Made by a program: the position numbers and the translations under genes. A stretch of DNA of 64,000 bases from Chlorokybus atmophyticus (Eukaryota; Streptophyta; Chlorokybophyceae; Chlorokybales; Chlorokybaceae): contig RHPI01001132.1 of NCBI GenBank assembly GCA_009103225.1, positions 117,651 to 181,650 of the forward strand. Reading direction: 5' to 3'. Below the pieces are notes generated by a model. That model was not told where the DNA came from. It saw only the letters and a list, made by a program, of their open reading frames with translations, and did no database searches. How positions within the stretch are numbered: the stretch's first letter is position 1; every line of letters begins with the position of its first letter. Of this stretch, positions 1-10,298 are shown in pieces.

Positions 1-185
1 CAGTGGATAACAACGTGCAGCTGAAGCTACAAGCAGCGTAATTACAAGAATGTACAGAATCTCATTGAACTCAGCATGGACGAACTCTAACCTAGCCCTC
101 AGCACCCCTCGTGCCCAACTCTCTCCCGAGAAGCTGGCGCATCATCATCTGGCATCCCGCGTCATCTCCGCTACCCACAGCGTGT

Positions 186-1559
186 TTAGATTGCAGTCGA
201 GGGCCTCTCGCCCCTGCCTTCACCTTTATCGGCGTCGTGCTCTCGCTGTATCATGGAGTACGTCTTGAGGCTGGGCATGACAGCAACGGGGAGAGTGTCG
301 CTAGAGATGTCCTCCACGTTGTCCTCCCATGGCGTGGGCACGAGCCCGAGGAGGAAAGTGATGAAGAGTCCGAGCGGGACGAGGGCCAGGAGGCCAATCA
401 GCGGGAGGAGATAGTATTCGAGGGCCACCTTGACGGCCACCGAGTGCGTGTGGTGTGCGGGTAGGTAGAGGACGAGGCCCATGGGGACGGCGCACGCAAC
501 GGATACCAGAAAGGTGAGTAGTCGCTTCCACCACGGGTACACGGATCCACCTCCCCAACCCGCGTCGGTTGCGTGTAGGTAGAGGTATCTCTGGTGTAGC
601 TCTGCGGCGGTGGGGAGTGCGGTGAGTATGGCGAGTCCCGCCAACATGCCCTCGAGCGCGCCCTGGTAGTCGATGAGCTTGTTGGGGCACTGCGCGGCCA
701 CGTTGCGCACCCACTCCACGGGCAGGTCCCACGCGGCGTCGGTGATGAAGTAGGCGGCGAGGGCCACGCAGAGGAAGAGGGCGGACCCGACGGCGCTGAG
801 GGCGGAGACGACGGAGATGGGAGCGGACTTGAGGGCGGGCTGGAGGCGTGCGATGGCGCGGTCGACCCACAGGAACACGCAGAGGTCGAGGCCGCCGGTG
901 AGCCAACCCAACAGCACCTGGTCGGGGAAGTGGGCGCCGTTGTAGATGCGCGAGTAGCCGATCAGGAACACCATGAGCAGAGAAGCCGCCCACGCGCACG
1001 TACGAAGGGCGAGACGGCGTCGAGCGGGCTGCTGCTCGACGATGTGCCAGTTGTGGAAGTGCAGCGCGAGGAGTAAGTAGAGGCTGGCGGCGCCTTCACT
1101 GTGGCCCGACGGGCGACCGTACTGCACCTCGCACACGAACGCGCGCACCTCAGAGCTGTACCAGTAAGGACGCGGGGCGCGGAACAGCTGCTTGAGGAAG
1201 TTGTTGACGTGCATCGAGTACGCCACCATCGCCATCAGCCGCAGGCCGAACATCATGTCGAATGCGTACATGACGCAGAGAATCAAGATGGGGTAGAACG
1301 GCGACCCCATCCACGACATGAACTGGAAGAAGCCGCGCCCCGCCGAGCTGGAACGACCCTGCATGGAGATGATGCGACGCGTGCCCCAGTCGTACAGCGC
1401 GCGCGTGTCGTACGTCAGCAGCGGGTACGCCAAGCACAGCGACAACACCAGCGCCAGCGTCCATGCCACCAGCACGCGACGGCTGACCAGGTGTGCGCCG
1501 TCGCTGCGGCAGTGCCAAGGACGACGGCCCGACGACCACACGCGCCCGTGTAACAACAT
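186..1559 (-). CDS. PAP2-superfamily membrane phosphatase (sphingosine-1-phosphate phosphatase-like)
   Basis: Single-exon 457-residue reading frame ending in TAA. It has the three signature blocks of the PAP2 lipid phosphatase family: K123 with R130-P131 (KxxxxxxRP), R149-PSGH-153, and S203-R204 with H210 and D213 (SRxxxxxHxxxD). H153 and H210 would be the phosphotransfer and proton-relay histidines. Several hydrophobic segments flank and follow these blocks (about residues 28-48, 86-115, 190-202, 215-232, then four more toward the C-terminus), so it is a polytopic membrane enzyme, probably in the ER. Family knowledge: such proteins dephosphorylate lipid phosphates; the spacing and long hydrophobic C-terminus resemble long-chain-base/sphingosine-1-phosphate phosphatases, but glucose-6-phosphatase-like relatives share the motifs. 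The substrate is therefore inferred. A TGTAA on the coding strand (window 42-46) lies about 140 nt past the stop and could be a green-algal poly(A) signal. It is divergent from the RPA-interacting gene. Confidence 0.85.
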   Translation of the reverse strand: MLLHGRVWSSGRRPWHCRSDGAHLVSRRVLVAWTLALVLSLCLAYPLLTYDTRALYDWGTRRIISMQGRSSSAGRGFFQFMSWMGSPFYPILILCVMYAFDMMFGLRLMAMVAYSMHVNNFLKQLFRAPRPYWYSSEVRAFVCEVQYGRPSGHSEGAASLYLLLALHFHNWHIVEQQPARRRLALRTCAWAASLLMVFLIGYSRIYNGAHFPDQVLLGWLTGGLDLCVFLWVDRAIARLQPALKSAPISVVSALSAVGSALFLCVALAAYFITDAAWDLPVEWVRNVAAQCPNKLIDYQGALEGMLAGLAILTALPTAAELHQRYLYLHATDAGWGGGSVYPWWKRLLTFLVSVACAVPMGLVLYLPAHHTHSVAVKVALEYYLLPLIGLLALVPLGLFITFLLGLVPTPWEDNVEDISSDTLPVAVMPSLKTYSMIQREHDADKGEGRGERPSTAI

Positions 1560-2616
1560 GGCTGCGTGTTTGTTGCAGTTGTGCAGGAGAGGAGGCTAAC
1601 GCTGTGTGCGGTGCTCAGTGGCAGTGTCGCACTTCTGCGAATGCATGAGAGTCAGTCAAGTCGTGCACACACGATCATTTTCATTTGTCATAGCAATGTT
1701 CAGGAGGAGGAGGACGAGCAGGGGAGACCACATACATACAGAACTGGAGGGTGGCGTACGCTGTCGTGTGTTTGTGCCATGCACAAAAGACTGCTGGAGT
1801 GTGGAACGGGAAGCGAGCCAAAGCAAACCGGAGGCTGCACATTAGGGTGTGGTTGTTTGGGCTGCATGCTGCGACTAACAGCCGCGGGCGACGTTTATCT
1901 CTGAAAGCCTCTGTCCAGAATGACATGGTGTTGCCTGCTCAGCCCTTTCTACAGACGCGCTTGCGACGGCCAGCTCATTGACGTGACGGCAAGCAAGGTC
2001 GACAGCGCGCACACACGCACGCACATAGGACAGTCTGACTTTGCTGTACTGAAGAGAGGGGATTGATATGACCAACACTGTGATCTCGAAGCACTCACCT
2101 ACCCGTGCCGCACCCTACCCATGTGCCTACCTTTCTAGCTGCCGTGCCTCCCCGTCGTCGTTGCCGCTTTCGGCTCGCGGCAAGCAGGGTTACAGAGAAC
2201 CGCACGCTCTTGGGCCTGGTTTTTCAATTATTCCTGCGCTCCCTTCGCCTACTGCGCCATCTCCTTCCCCCACCTGCCAACCCACACGGTCGCCGACGTC
2301 GTCGCGGCTGCCCCCACCGCACCCACTCAGTCGCGTCCACGTCTTTCGCGCGCGGATATATCTAAGCGACGTATATCGGCGCGGTGTACGTATAAGTTTG
2401 CGGACACGGGCCGGCAGCTGCTGCTGTCACGGCCAGTGAACGCCTCTGGGTAGGCCAGGCAGAGTCGAAGAGGGAGGAGGCGGAGTCTGTGAGCGAACGC
2501 GACAGAGCGTGGGAGAGAGCGCGATTCTTGGTAGAGTTGCGAAAAGGTTGCGCGGCGTTTGGAGACGAAGAGGGTTTGTGCTGTTATAGAGAGTTGCGCG
2601 GGGGTCGCAGGGGACG
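1560..2616. promoter_or_regulatory. Divergent intergenic region between the PAP2 and RPAIN genes
   Basis: About 1.06 kb with no convincing reading frame. It must hold both promoters and 5' leaders. An AT-rich pocket with TATA-like strings (about 2353-2396, including ATATATC and GTATAAG) lies roughly 220-260 bp before the RPAIN start and is the best core-promoter candidate. No transcription start can be fixed from sequence alone. Confidence 0.4.
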
Positions 2617-4074
2617 ATGGAGGCGACAAGGTTGCCGCCCAAGCAGCGCAACGCACAATGGAAAGACAAGGTACGCCACTCCTATGCGCTGGGCTTGCTC
2701 GCTCTTTCCGTGCTCCTTGTCACATGCTTTATGACAGCGGCGGTGCACACGCCAGCAGCTGTGTGAAAACAACACAAACTCTAACGAAGACGGAGCAGTT
2801 CGTGTGCGTATTTGCTTGGGGGCTTTTTGCTGCTCGTTGTAAGCAGCGCTCCTCCTGGCATGCAATGACTGGTGTAGCGCGGCAGTGTTGACAGTCAGCA
2901 AGCATGTGTGTTCTCAAGATCCCAACATCCCAGCAAGACCATGCCTCCACCATCCGCTGCGTGCAGTCTTTGTGCTTGCGTTGACCTTGTGTGTGCGTGC
3001 GGTGCCCGCGCAGCTGCGGTTGCGATGTTTGGAGCGCGTGGCGGAGGTGCGGGGCTCGCTGCTCTGGAAGATGCGGGCCGGACCGTCTGCGGGAACAGCT
3101 ACCAGCACCGCCGACCCATCCAATAAGCGCAAAGTAAGTGTGCATGCGTGGTACCGGGCTAGGGGGATGCCCGCGTGGCTCTCGTAGTATTTGTGTCGAA
3201 TGCGTGTGTGCACAGCGTGTGACGGTGGCGTTGGGCGACATCATCAGCGACGAGGTGCGCAAAGCCAGGCGCTTGTCGCTGGATGCGTGTGCGGACATGG
3301 ACGGTCCCTGGATGGACGTGGACACGGATGACGGTCTGACGCACCTCTCAGGGTGGGTGAGTGCTTGTTGTTCGTTATTTCCTCTCGTGCTTTGGTTGAT
3401 GACGCATCCCTGTACTGGAGTGCTAGAGGCTGGCTGTGTGAGCACGCAGGGAAGAGTATGAGGCGCTAATGCTGGCAATGGAAGAGTCGCTGCACAGCGA
3501 TCTAGAAGCACAGCAGCGCAGCGAAGGTTTGAGACACTATTGCATAACCGTTTTTGATTGCATCGATCACCGCAGTTGCCATGCTCTGAGTTGTGTGTCT
3601 CACGTCTGCAGAGGAGGCCATGCTGGCGGGCATGGAGTCGGCGGAGGAGGCAGCCTGGGCGGCGCGCATTGCCGAGCACGAGCGCGAGCATGCCTCGTGT
3701 TCCCACACTCCTAAAGACACGTCCAGCGACGTCATCTGCCCCGTCTGCCGTCGGCACCGCCTCGCTCAAAGCAAGTCCGTGATATTTTGCGCATGTGGGT
3801 TACGCCTCGACACCGAAACCGACCAGGTGCAGCACTTGGCGGAGTCTCACATCCTTTGCGATGCGCTTATTTAGACAGAGTTGTGTGAAGCTGACTTGTG
3901 TGTTTGCAGGTGCATCTGGAGTATCTGAAACAGCGGCTAGCGGAAGCGTGGCAAGCGCATGCGGACATGCGTTGTCCTGCACCGTCCCCGCAGTTCACGG
4001 TGCAGCAACGCTTTGGCCTGCAGGCTCTTTACTCGACCTGTCACGTCTGCCATCTGTTTGAGTTGCTGCTCTGA
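2617..4074 (+). CDS. RPAIN: RPA-interacting protein (RPAIN-like), six exons
   Basis: I reconstruct exons 2617-2670, 3014-3133, 3216-3352, 3450-3526, 3612-3826 and 3910-4074, all GT-AG with compatible phases, giving 255 residues and a TGA stop. The N-terminus carries a short basic segment (K9..W15-K16-D-K18) running into LRLRCLERV across the first intron, as in the importin-binding end of RPA-interacting proteins. The middle is acidic and helical. The C-terminus is the family's cysteine finger: C172-x2-C175, C189-x-C191 followed by GLRLDT, then C223 and C245-x2-C248. Family knowledge: RPAIN binds replication protein A and carries it into the nucleus. Exon 5 could be read through its GTGCAG donor to a nearby stop, but splicing to exon 6 restores the conserved tail with CxxC, so I prefer six exons. 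Start chosen because the conserved N-terminal motif begins there. Confidence 0.82.
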
Positions 4075-7000
4075 AAGACATTGCAAACCGATGCGCGTGT
4101 TGCAACCACATAGTGCATGTGAAGGTGAATAGATGGAATTGGAAATCAATTTTGTTGATATGGTGCCCCTATGGCAGCTTGCACACGTTATGCATTGAAT
4201 GTGTTTCGATTGGGCTGTAAGTATCGTGTACAAATTGAGATTGTTATGTACAATAACGATGTACAACATCAACGTCCACATCATACCATGTTAATGGCGT
4301 GTATGTGTACATGTAAGTCAATTGCATTGATGTTGTATTGCAGGCGATACACATTTTGCAACTTACATGACATACCGAATAGGATAGTGTGTGAAGATTG
4401 CTGCACTCGTATGCATTAAGCTGTCATGTACTATTGAACAAGTTATTACATGCTATCATTTGGCAACATAACATTCAATTGGCGTAATACTACCCATATT
4501 ACAATAAGGTGGAATTGCATGTACAGTATGTTGACCTCGCGGTCACATTATGTACAACACTGTTGTACAACATCAATAACCAAATTATACCTAGTCAATA
4601 GCATGTATGTGCGTTCGGCAATGTGTTGCATTGACGTTGTGTTGCACATGATACACAATCTGAAACATGCTGGTTATAAGACGGATAAAGCATAATAAAA
4701 TAAATGATGCTGAGTCCATTCGTATTAGGTGTTACGTAGGAGTAAACAAAAGCTCTATTAAATGGTCGATCGCTTGGTAACATGATGACAAATATCAATA
4801 GCTATATTCAACAGCGGAGATGTAGTGACGCGCACTCAAGCTTATTATATATTTATCTTGCGGAAGAGGTATGCATAATGGTAATGATGCACAACATTAC
4901 AGAAAAATAGTATATCATATTATCTCAACAAAACTGCATATATGCGGATAAAGTGATGAGAGCATGTGTGAATCTACAACTTTTGTGCATTGCATACATA
5001 CAAGAGTTGTACTGTACTTTGCATACATAAGTATGTTGCATTGATGTTGTATTGTATATTATACACATTTTAAGTTATGCAAGATACAAGCTAGAGCAAT
5101 ACGATCGTATTAGATAGATATGTACGTATGTACTCAAGTGGGTGTTATGTAGCGTTGTGATAAACCAATGCAATACAATTATTTGTTGACTTAAATACAC
5201 GGCATATGTCTCTACCCGCAGCACCATAGACGTAAAACAACGTGCACTTTGATGTACAACTTATTCATGCACGGCCACCACACACAAATTATGGCAAGTT
5301 ATGTCATGGATGTGCAATGTCTGTCATCACATGTGCCATATATAGCTGATTCATTAACAAGACATTGTCATTGTCTTCATGTTAGTGATCCCTATCGTTA
5401 CGAAAGTTTTGATAATTGCAATATGCATCTCTGAGATGACTTAAGTTGTGTAAGAGTTTTGGCAATTGACGTTGTATGCTTGAGGTAATAGTTGAAGCCA
5501 AGCGATTTAAGATCTCTCAATAAGCTTTGTATCAACTATAATTAAAATTCTTCAAGAAAGTTACTTTCTTGTATACTGTTTTGCTGTGTGCAGCAGTGTT
5601 GCATATATGTATGCTAAGTTGTATAGCTACTCAATTGTATGGAGTGATGCATAGCTTTTCGCGGGTTGTAAGGTAGACTTTGAACTTACCATAGAAGTGT
5701 GCATCCGATTTATTCAATTTGCTGTAGGAGCACTTTTATCAAGGCATACGCTTACAATGTGAGCTATTACGTCTCTCAATAACCTACTTGCCGCAAGTAC
5801 CTTGCAATGCGGTCCAGTAGTCGGCTTTGCAAGTGTATATATAAACACTTACAACATTCACTGGATGCATGTCTAACAGCACCATCCGCGCAACACCTCA
5901 CAGGAAGCCACAAAAGTTCATGAAGGAACGAGAGCCTTTCCACTCGCCTTTCCACTCGCCATTAGCCTGAGTCACACCAAATAGCACGGGACTCCTCTGT
6001 AGGGTGCTAAGAGGCCTAGGGCATTGCAATGGTTAAGCAGGTGAACCCCTTGATTCAATCGTGCTATATAATTAAGTTGGGCACCCCACACAAGAGCAGA
6101 GCCTCTACCCTTGTCGGGTGCAAATTGTGTAAAGCTAACCACCCAGGGCCAGGCTTTTGTAACAAATTTGCTAGCTAATGCTACTGAGCACTAGCCTACA
6201 TGTTCATACAATATCAGTCACAACAGTGTAAGCAATTGAGAACTACTACTTAGTTCTTATGCAGAATCGTCACAGCTAGGGATGGTCCCAAGTCCTTCTC
6301 TTCAGAGCAGGCTTCCAAAGACACACTCGTAGAGACTACTTGCCTCAAGGTCGGTCTTCCTTCGCACACCGCTCCAAACCCCAGCACTCAGCCTACTAAA
6401 AGTAGAGCAAGGGGAAGGCCTCTTCAACAGCTACCGTCAAGCACCTTTCACACACTATACCAGTACGTATTGCGCATTATGAAGTCAACAGTTGTGATTG
6501 TCTGGGCTTCGCCAGCAACCTCCTTATATACTCAAATTTGCTGCCTTCCCACTTAGCCACGCATGGACCGAGTAGCACCTTATCAGCCAGCTGGCTAAGT
6601 GCCCTCCCATCTACACGTGCTGACCTTAGTCATGCTCCGCCACCTTGGGCTGTAGAGTTAGCAATCAAACACATCAAGTTACAATTCACTATTTAATTGT
6701 CTTAATAGAGCATCCTTTCGCGGATGATACCAACACGGAGTGGTCCTCATATGAGGCAGCAAAGCATGTGACATCACATCATGTGACTGTGTACTGCTTG
6801 GCCATGTGCTAGCTCCTCCTAATACTTGTACAATTTCTGGCATAAGGCGCTTAGGCTGAGAGATTGGTTGCAAACATGTGTCCCACTGTGCATTAGATCA
6901 ACACATGGGAAGAGCAGACATCTGCAACCAGCCGTCAAGCTATGCCATAGTTTGCAGCACATGAGAAAGAGTAAAGTCCTGCCTCTTGAGCGTGGCACCC

Positions 7001-7340
7001 CTCCCCACTTGCATTGCAGCGCCCTCGCTGCAAATGGATGGACTTCATGTCTGAACAAGTAAGCAAGACCAAGGTGGCCAACCTTGCGGCTCTCTATGCG
7101 TGAAATTGTGCAAGTCACGAAATTGCAAAACATAACCAATTGCGAGCGGGTAAATGGCAACCAAGGAAAGAAACTGACAGCATGCGCACTTGCTTGCCAG
7201 CAGAGCTAACACACTTGTGTTGCTCTTAAATGGCCCTGTGGATCAAAGTTTGCTCTCAAACTCCGCAACGATGTCCGCACATCTGATCATGTTAGCAATA
7301 AGCTGGGTGTTAAGTTCCTCACCATACACACCGCCTGACG
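4075..7340. other. AT-rich gene-free stretch
   Basis: No exon, RNA gene or retroelement protein was recognised. Composition drops sharply from the GC-rich RPAIN gene to AT-rich DNA at about 4.1-5.9 kb, then rises to mixed DNA at 5.9-7.3 kb. The mixed part has a 12-bp unit (CCTTTCCACTCG) repeated twice in tandem at 5935-5958. The AT-rich part holds the diverged repeats listed separately. It could be an old unidentified transposon. Confidence 0.5.
4183..5090. repeat. Diverged direct repeats, two long copies plus one partial
   Basis: Copies at about 4183-4378 and 4495-4685 share, in order, TGTACAACATCAA, a TAATGGCGTGTATGTG-like block, TTGCATTGA(T/C)GTTGT and GATACACA. A third partial copy at about 5020-5090 keeps the TTGCATTGATGTTGTATTG-type block and ACACATTTT. 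The second copy also has an 8-bp palindrome, TGTACAAC/GTTGTACA, around 4552-4570. Spacing is about 310 and 480 bp, so this is not a regular satellite. Confidence 0.5.
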
Positions 7341-7369
7341 TTCAAAAACCATGACTGGTTCGTGCCGCC

Positions 7370-7553
7370 GGACCGGGATTGTTCCCTACAGCATGAATTT
7401 GGTGGACCATACACGGTCCGTTTTTCATCGACCGTCGGACCATTCATGGTTCTAATATCACGTGAATGGTACCATGGTCCCTTGGTATGCACCAGCTAAG
7501 GTCCGACCAATTGCGGCTGCATAGGGACCAGTGTATGGTCCGGCCTGCGGACC
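7370..7553. repeat. Cluster of nine GGWCC motifs with short hairpins
   Basis: GGACC or GGTCC occurs at 7370, 7404, 7415, 7457, 7476, 7500, 7525, 7537 and 7549. Two neighbouring pairs form hairpins: 7404-7419 (GGACC, 6-nt loop, GGTCC) and 7525-7541 (GGACCA, 5-nt loop, TGGTCC). Function unknown; it could be the end of a foldback element. Confidence 0.5.
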
Positions 7554-7687
7554 AAATACCAATATGTATTATTGAGGGCAATTGCAGTAAAACCTACATT
7601 ATTTGTAGCCGGCGGCACCGGCCACGCTCGACCAAGGCTGCGGCGAACCCCGCGGCGTTAGGGGAATAATTTGTTAAGAAACATGCA

Positions 7688-7757
7688 TTCGATCGGATTC
7701 GAACACAGGACCTTTCGAACAAACAAAGACGACGTCATAACCACTATTATACTACTT
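7688..7757 (-). other. tRNA-like fragment with A-box and B-box
   Basis: On the minus strand there is a TAGTATAATAGTGG string matching an A-box/D-arm and, about 45 nt later, TGTTCGAATCC matching a B-box/T-loop. Between them CTTT and AAAG could form an anticodon-like stem. I cannot find a 7-bp acceptor stem, so this is a tRNA relic, tRNA-derived SINE piece or chance match rather than a working tRNA gene. It begins right at the outer end of the B2 repeat of DIRS element K. Confidence 0.35.
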
Positions 7758-7917
7758 TGTACAAGATGAACGATTTGCATTCCATTTGTTTCAAACAATT
7801 ATCCTACCTACACTCCAACTTTGGCAAGAACACCTAAGCCCTTACAATCATGTGCGTTCATCGTTATCAGTATGGTTTACGTGATGAACAACTATGAATG
7901 CATTGGACATTCTACCT
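7746..7917 (-). repeat. Element K terminal repeat B2
   Basis: About 171 bp of direct repeat to B1 at 8337-8506. Both start with ATTATACTACTTTGTACA and end with CATTCTACCT, with roughly 15-20% divergence. B2 is the outer 3' end of element K in RT sense. Confidence 0.75.
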
Positions 7918-8151
7918 GTACCGACAGTGGCTAGCAATGATGCGAAATGCCGTCGATGTGACATCAATATCGCACAGTCAGCAGCATGCTGCCGATGTAA
8001 CAAGGATCTTACTTAGATGAGACTTATGCATCCAGGTTCACGATCCACTTGTCTTGTTCATGAGCATGAGTATGCACTTCGAAGCGCAATCGAGATGAGG
8101 CGCATGATTCTTGTGAAGCGCGGCGGCGCATTTAAACTGGGCGAGAAAGGC

Positions 8152-8337
8152 GAACTTTCGGGCATCGCAAGCAACGCCGCCGCTGAGGTAACGGCCGTAA
8201 CTGCCTCTGTCGCCTGACACGTGTGTGTCAAGCAACAGAGGCAAACCGTAAGTTAAACTATATATGCTAATCACTTCCTAATCAATTTGTTAAACGAAAC
8301 TCGCCGGCCAATAGTTAAAGCCGACGAGGAATGCCCA
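8152..8337 (-). repeat. Element K terminal repeat A2
   Basis: Direct repeat of A1 at 13971-14168. Shared strings include GAACTTTCGG, GGCCGTAACTGCCTCTG, ACGTGTGTGTCAAGCAAC and AATGCCCA at the end. It touches B1, giving the B1-A2 junction of a split direct repeat. About 234 bp separate it from B2. Confidence 0.75.
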
Positions 8338-8506
8338 TTATACTACTTTGTACACGATGAACGATGTACAGTCCTTTTGTTTCAAACCATCATCCTACCA
8401 CAGTCCAACTTTTGCAAGATCACCTAAGCCATACGATCATGCGCGTTCATCGTTATAAGTATGATTTACGTGATGAACAAGTGTGAATGCATTAAACATT
8501 CTACCT
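8337..8506 (-). repeat. Element K internal repeat B1
   Basis: Partner of B2 (7746-7917), lying directly against A2. The B1/A2 junction is the motif AATGCCCATTATAC. Confidence 0.75.
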
Positions 8507-8637
8507 CCCCCTCCCAAGCATATATCAGTAGGGAAGAGTTGTAGGTGTAACGCCTGGTGTATTTGTATTACCAAAGTTGCAAATCGAGATAGTTGTGTTT
8601 AATTATCTGATAGTATTTAATCCTTGCGCAGATTGTT

Positions 8638-9916
8638 GTGTGCAGTTGTCTGACCATGTGTGTGATTGCTGTGCGGATGGACTTTGCACAGCGCTTGCAA
8701 CATACCGCTGATACCCAACGCACCGCACGCGCGCCTGTGCGTCCGCAGCAAGTCACCAGCTGTAATGTTCATGAGCAAGCAGCGGCAGCGCTTTTCATAA
8801 TCGAGCGCATCAGCCGTGAAGCTGTATCTGATGGCACTCGCGACAGACGCGATCGCGTCTGGCAAGAGTTTGCCAACTACCTGCAACATCATACGCTCAA
8901 CATTGCCGTCGCCAATGTCACCCTAGCTGTTGTCACAAGCTACCTTGCTCGACACCGGACCGACACACACATTGGCAAATCTCGCAGGCTCGACCTCCAT
9001 GGTCATCGCATGATTGCCAGCACCACACTGGACAACGTAGTTTCACATCTCATATGCTCGTTTAGACTTCTAGGGCGCATCAGCCCTAGGGACAGCGACA
9101 CATTCACAAGGAACCCGCTTCTGTCCATAGACATGCGCGAGTTTCGCCAAGGATATGCAAAAATTGCTGTTCGGCAAGGAGTTCAACCTATTCCTCCTGT
9201 GCCATTGGCCATTAATGACATGCGTACACTGATCCTCTACTTCCAACAGCAGCTGTCCACCATACCTTAGGAATTGACAGTCACAGCATGATAAGGCTGT
9301 GCTCTGGCATTACTATGCACTTTGCCTATACCTATGATGCACATGGCAACGGGGTGGTGAAGGTGCGTGCGTACGGATGCACGAGATACAAGCGGCAGGT
9401 TCTGGGCTGACGGCCACTGTAATACACCTCAAGAATTATAGCACCGGAGGCGCACCCACCATACAAGTGCGCAGCAGTGGTCTGCCTGTGGAGTTCTCCA
9501 AAGCGCTCTATGCCTATCTAACCTACTGTTGCGGGAGCTCCTTCGCCATCACCACTGGTCCTCTATTTCGGCCTGTTGCTAAGAACAGGTTGAAGTGGGA
9601 AGAACATGGCATGTCTGGTAACTGCGCATACCATGTAATTGTGCGCTGTTGCAAGGCGTGTGGCATATATAGGCCGCACCTGGGGTTGCACTCTTTCAGG
9701 CATGGTGCCGCTCAGAGCGCCTTCCAATGTGGTGTTACTCTGGAAGAAATACAAGCTCAAGGCACATGGAGAAGTGCTGTCATCGTGCACCGTTACCTAC
9801 ATGCAAGGTACGCTTACCCAATGCACAAAAGCGCAAATGTATGGGTAGCGACCAGGGTTGATGCTGTCTTCAGGTACTCGGGCACCACATTTAAACCATT
9901 CGGGCCGTGGGCCTAA
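8638..9916 (+). pseudogene. Tyrosine recombinase of element K (frameshifted)
   Basis: Two reading frames, 8638-9270 and 9377-9916, belong to one recombinase. The first has the helical N-terminal SAM-like domain. The second has the catalytic core: H105-S-F-R108 (HxxR), W131 and Y140 of the downstream fragment (TWRS.., then HRYL). These are the C-terminal signature residues of lambda-type integrases. The first catalytic arginine probably lies in the damaged junction (a TWQRGGE-like stretch near 9350), where the frame changes and a TGA interrupts it. In DIRS-group elements this enzyme replaces DDE integrase and joins a circular cDNA to the target. It is encoded opposite to gag and RT, so it needs its own promoter. 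Confidence 0.75.
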
Positions 9917-10298
9917 TCTCTCATAATAAGTGAATTGCCAATCGCGAAGCACTGGCCACCACACAGTAGAGTGCCATTTAGGCACCAACACCACAACTGG
10001 CAGCTGGTAATACTGCAATAATGTTGTGGCTTCATGCAGGAGAGCCAATGGCGAGTGACACCAAACAAAGCCGCCCCCCAAGCGTTAAAGAACATCGCAC
10101 CAGCTTGTAGTTCGAGCATTTCCTAAACTTCCAGGCATGTGTATGTAACTTATGTAAGCAGGCGCTTTCCTGTTCCAATCAGCTGCAAAACAGTCCAATG
10201 TTGGGTGTCCAACATGCTGCTATATATGCGCGGTTGCGTCTGCGGTTAGGGCCCCTCCTCTGTCAGTAAATATGGATAATGCATCCGCATCGCGCAGC

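Noticed and set aside
301-999. Arginine-rich minus frame inside the PAP2 gene
   Set aside because: Shadow of the real frame in GC-rich DNA.
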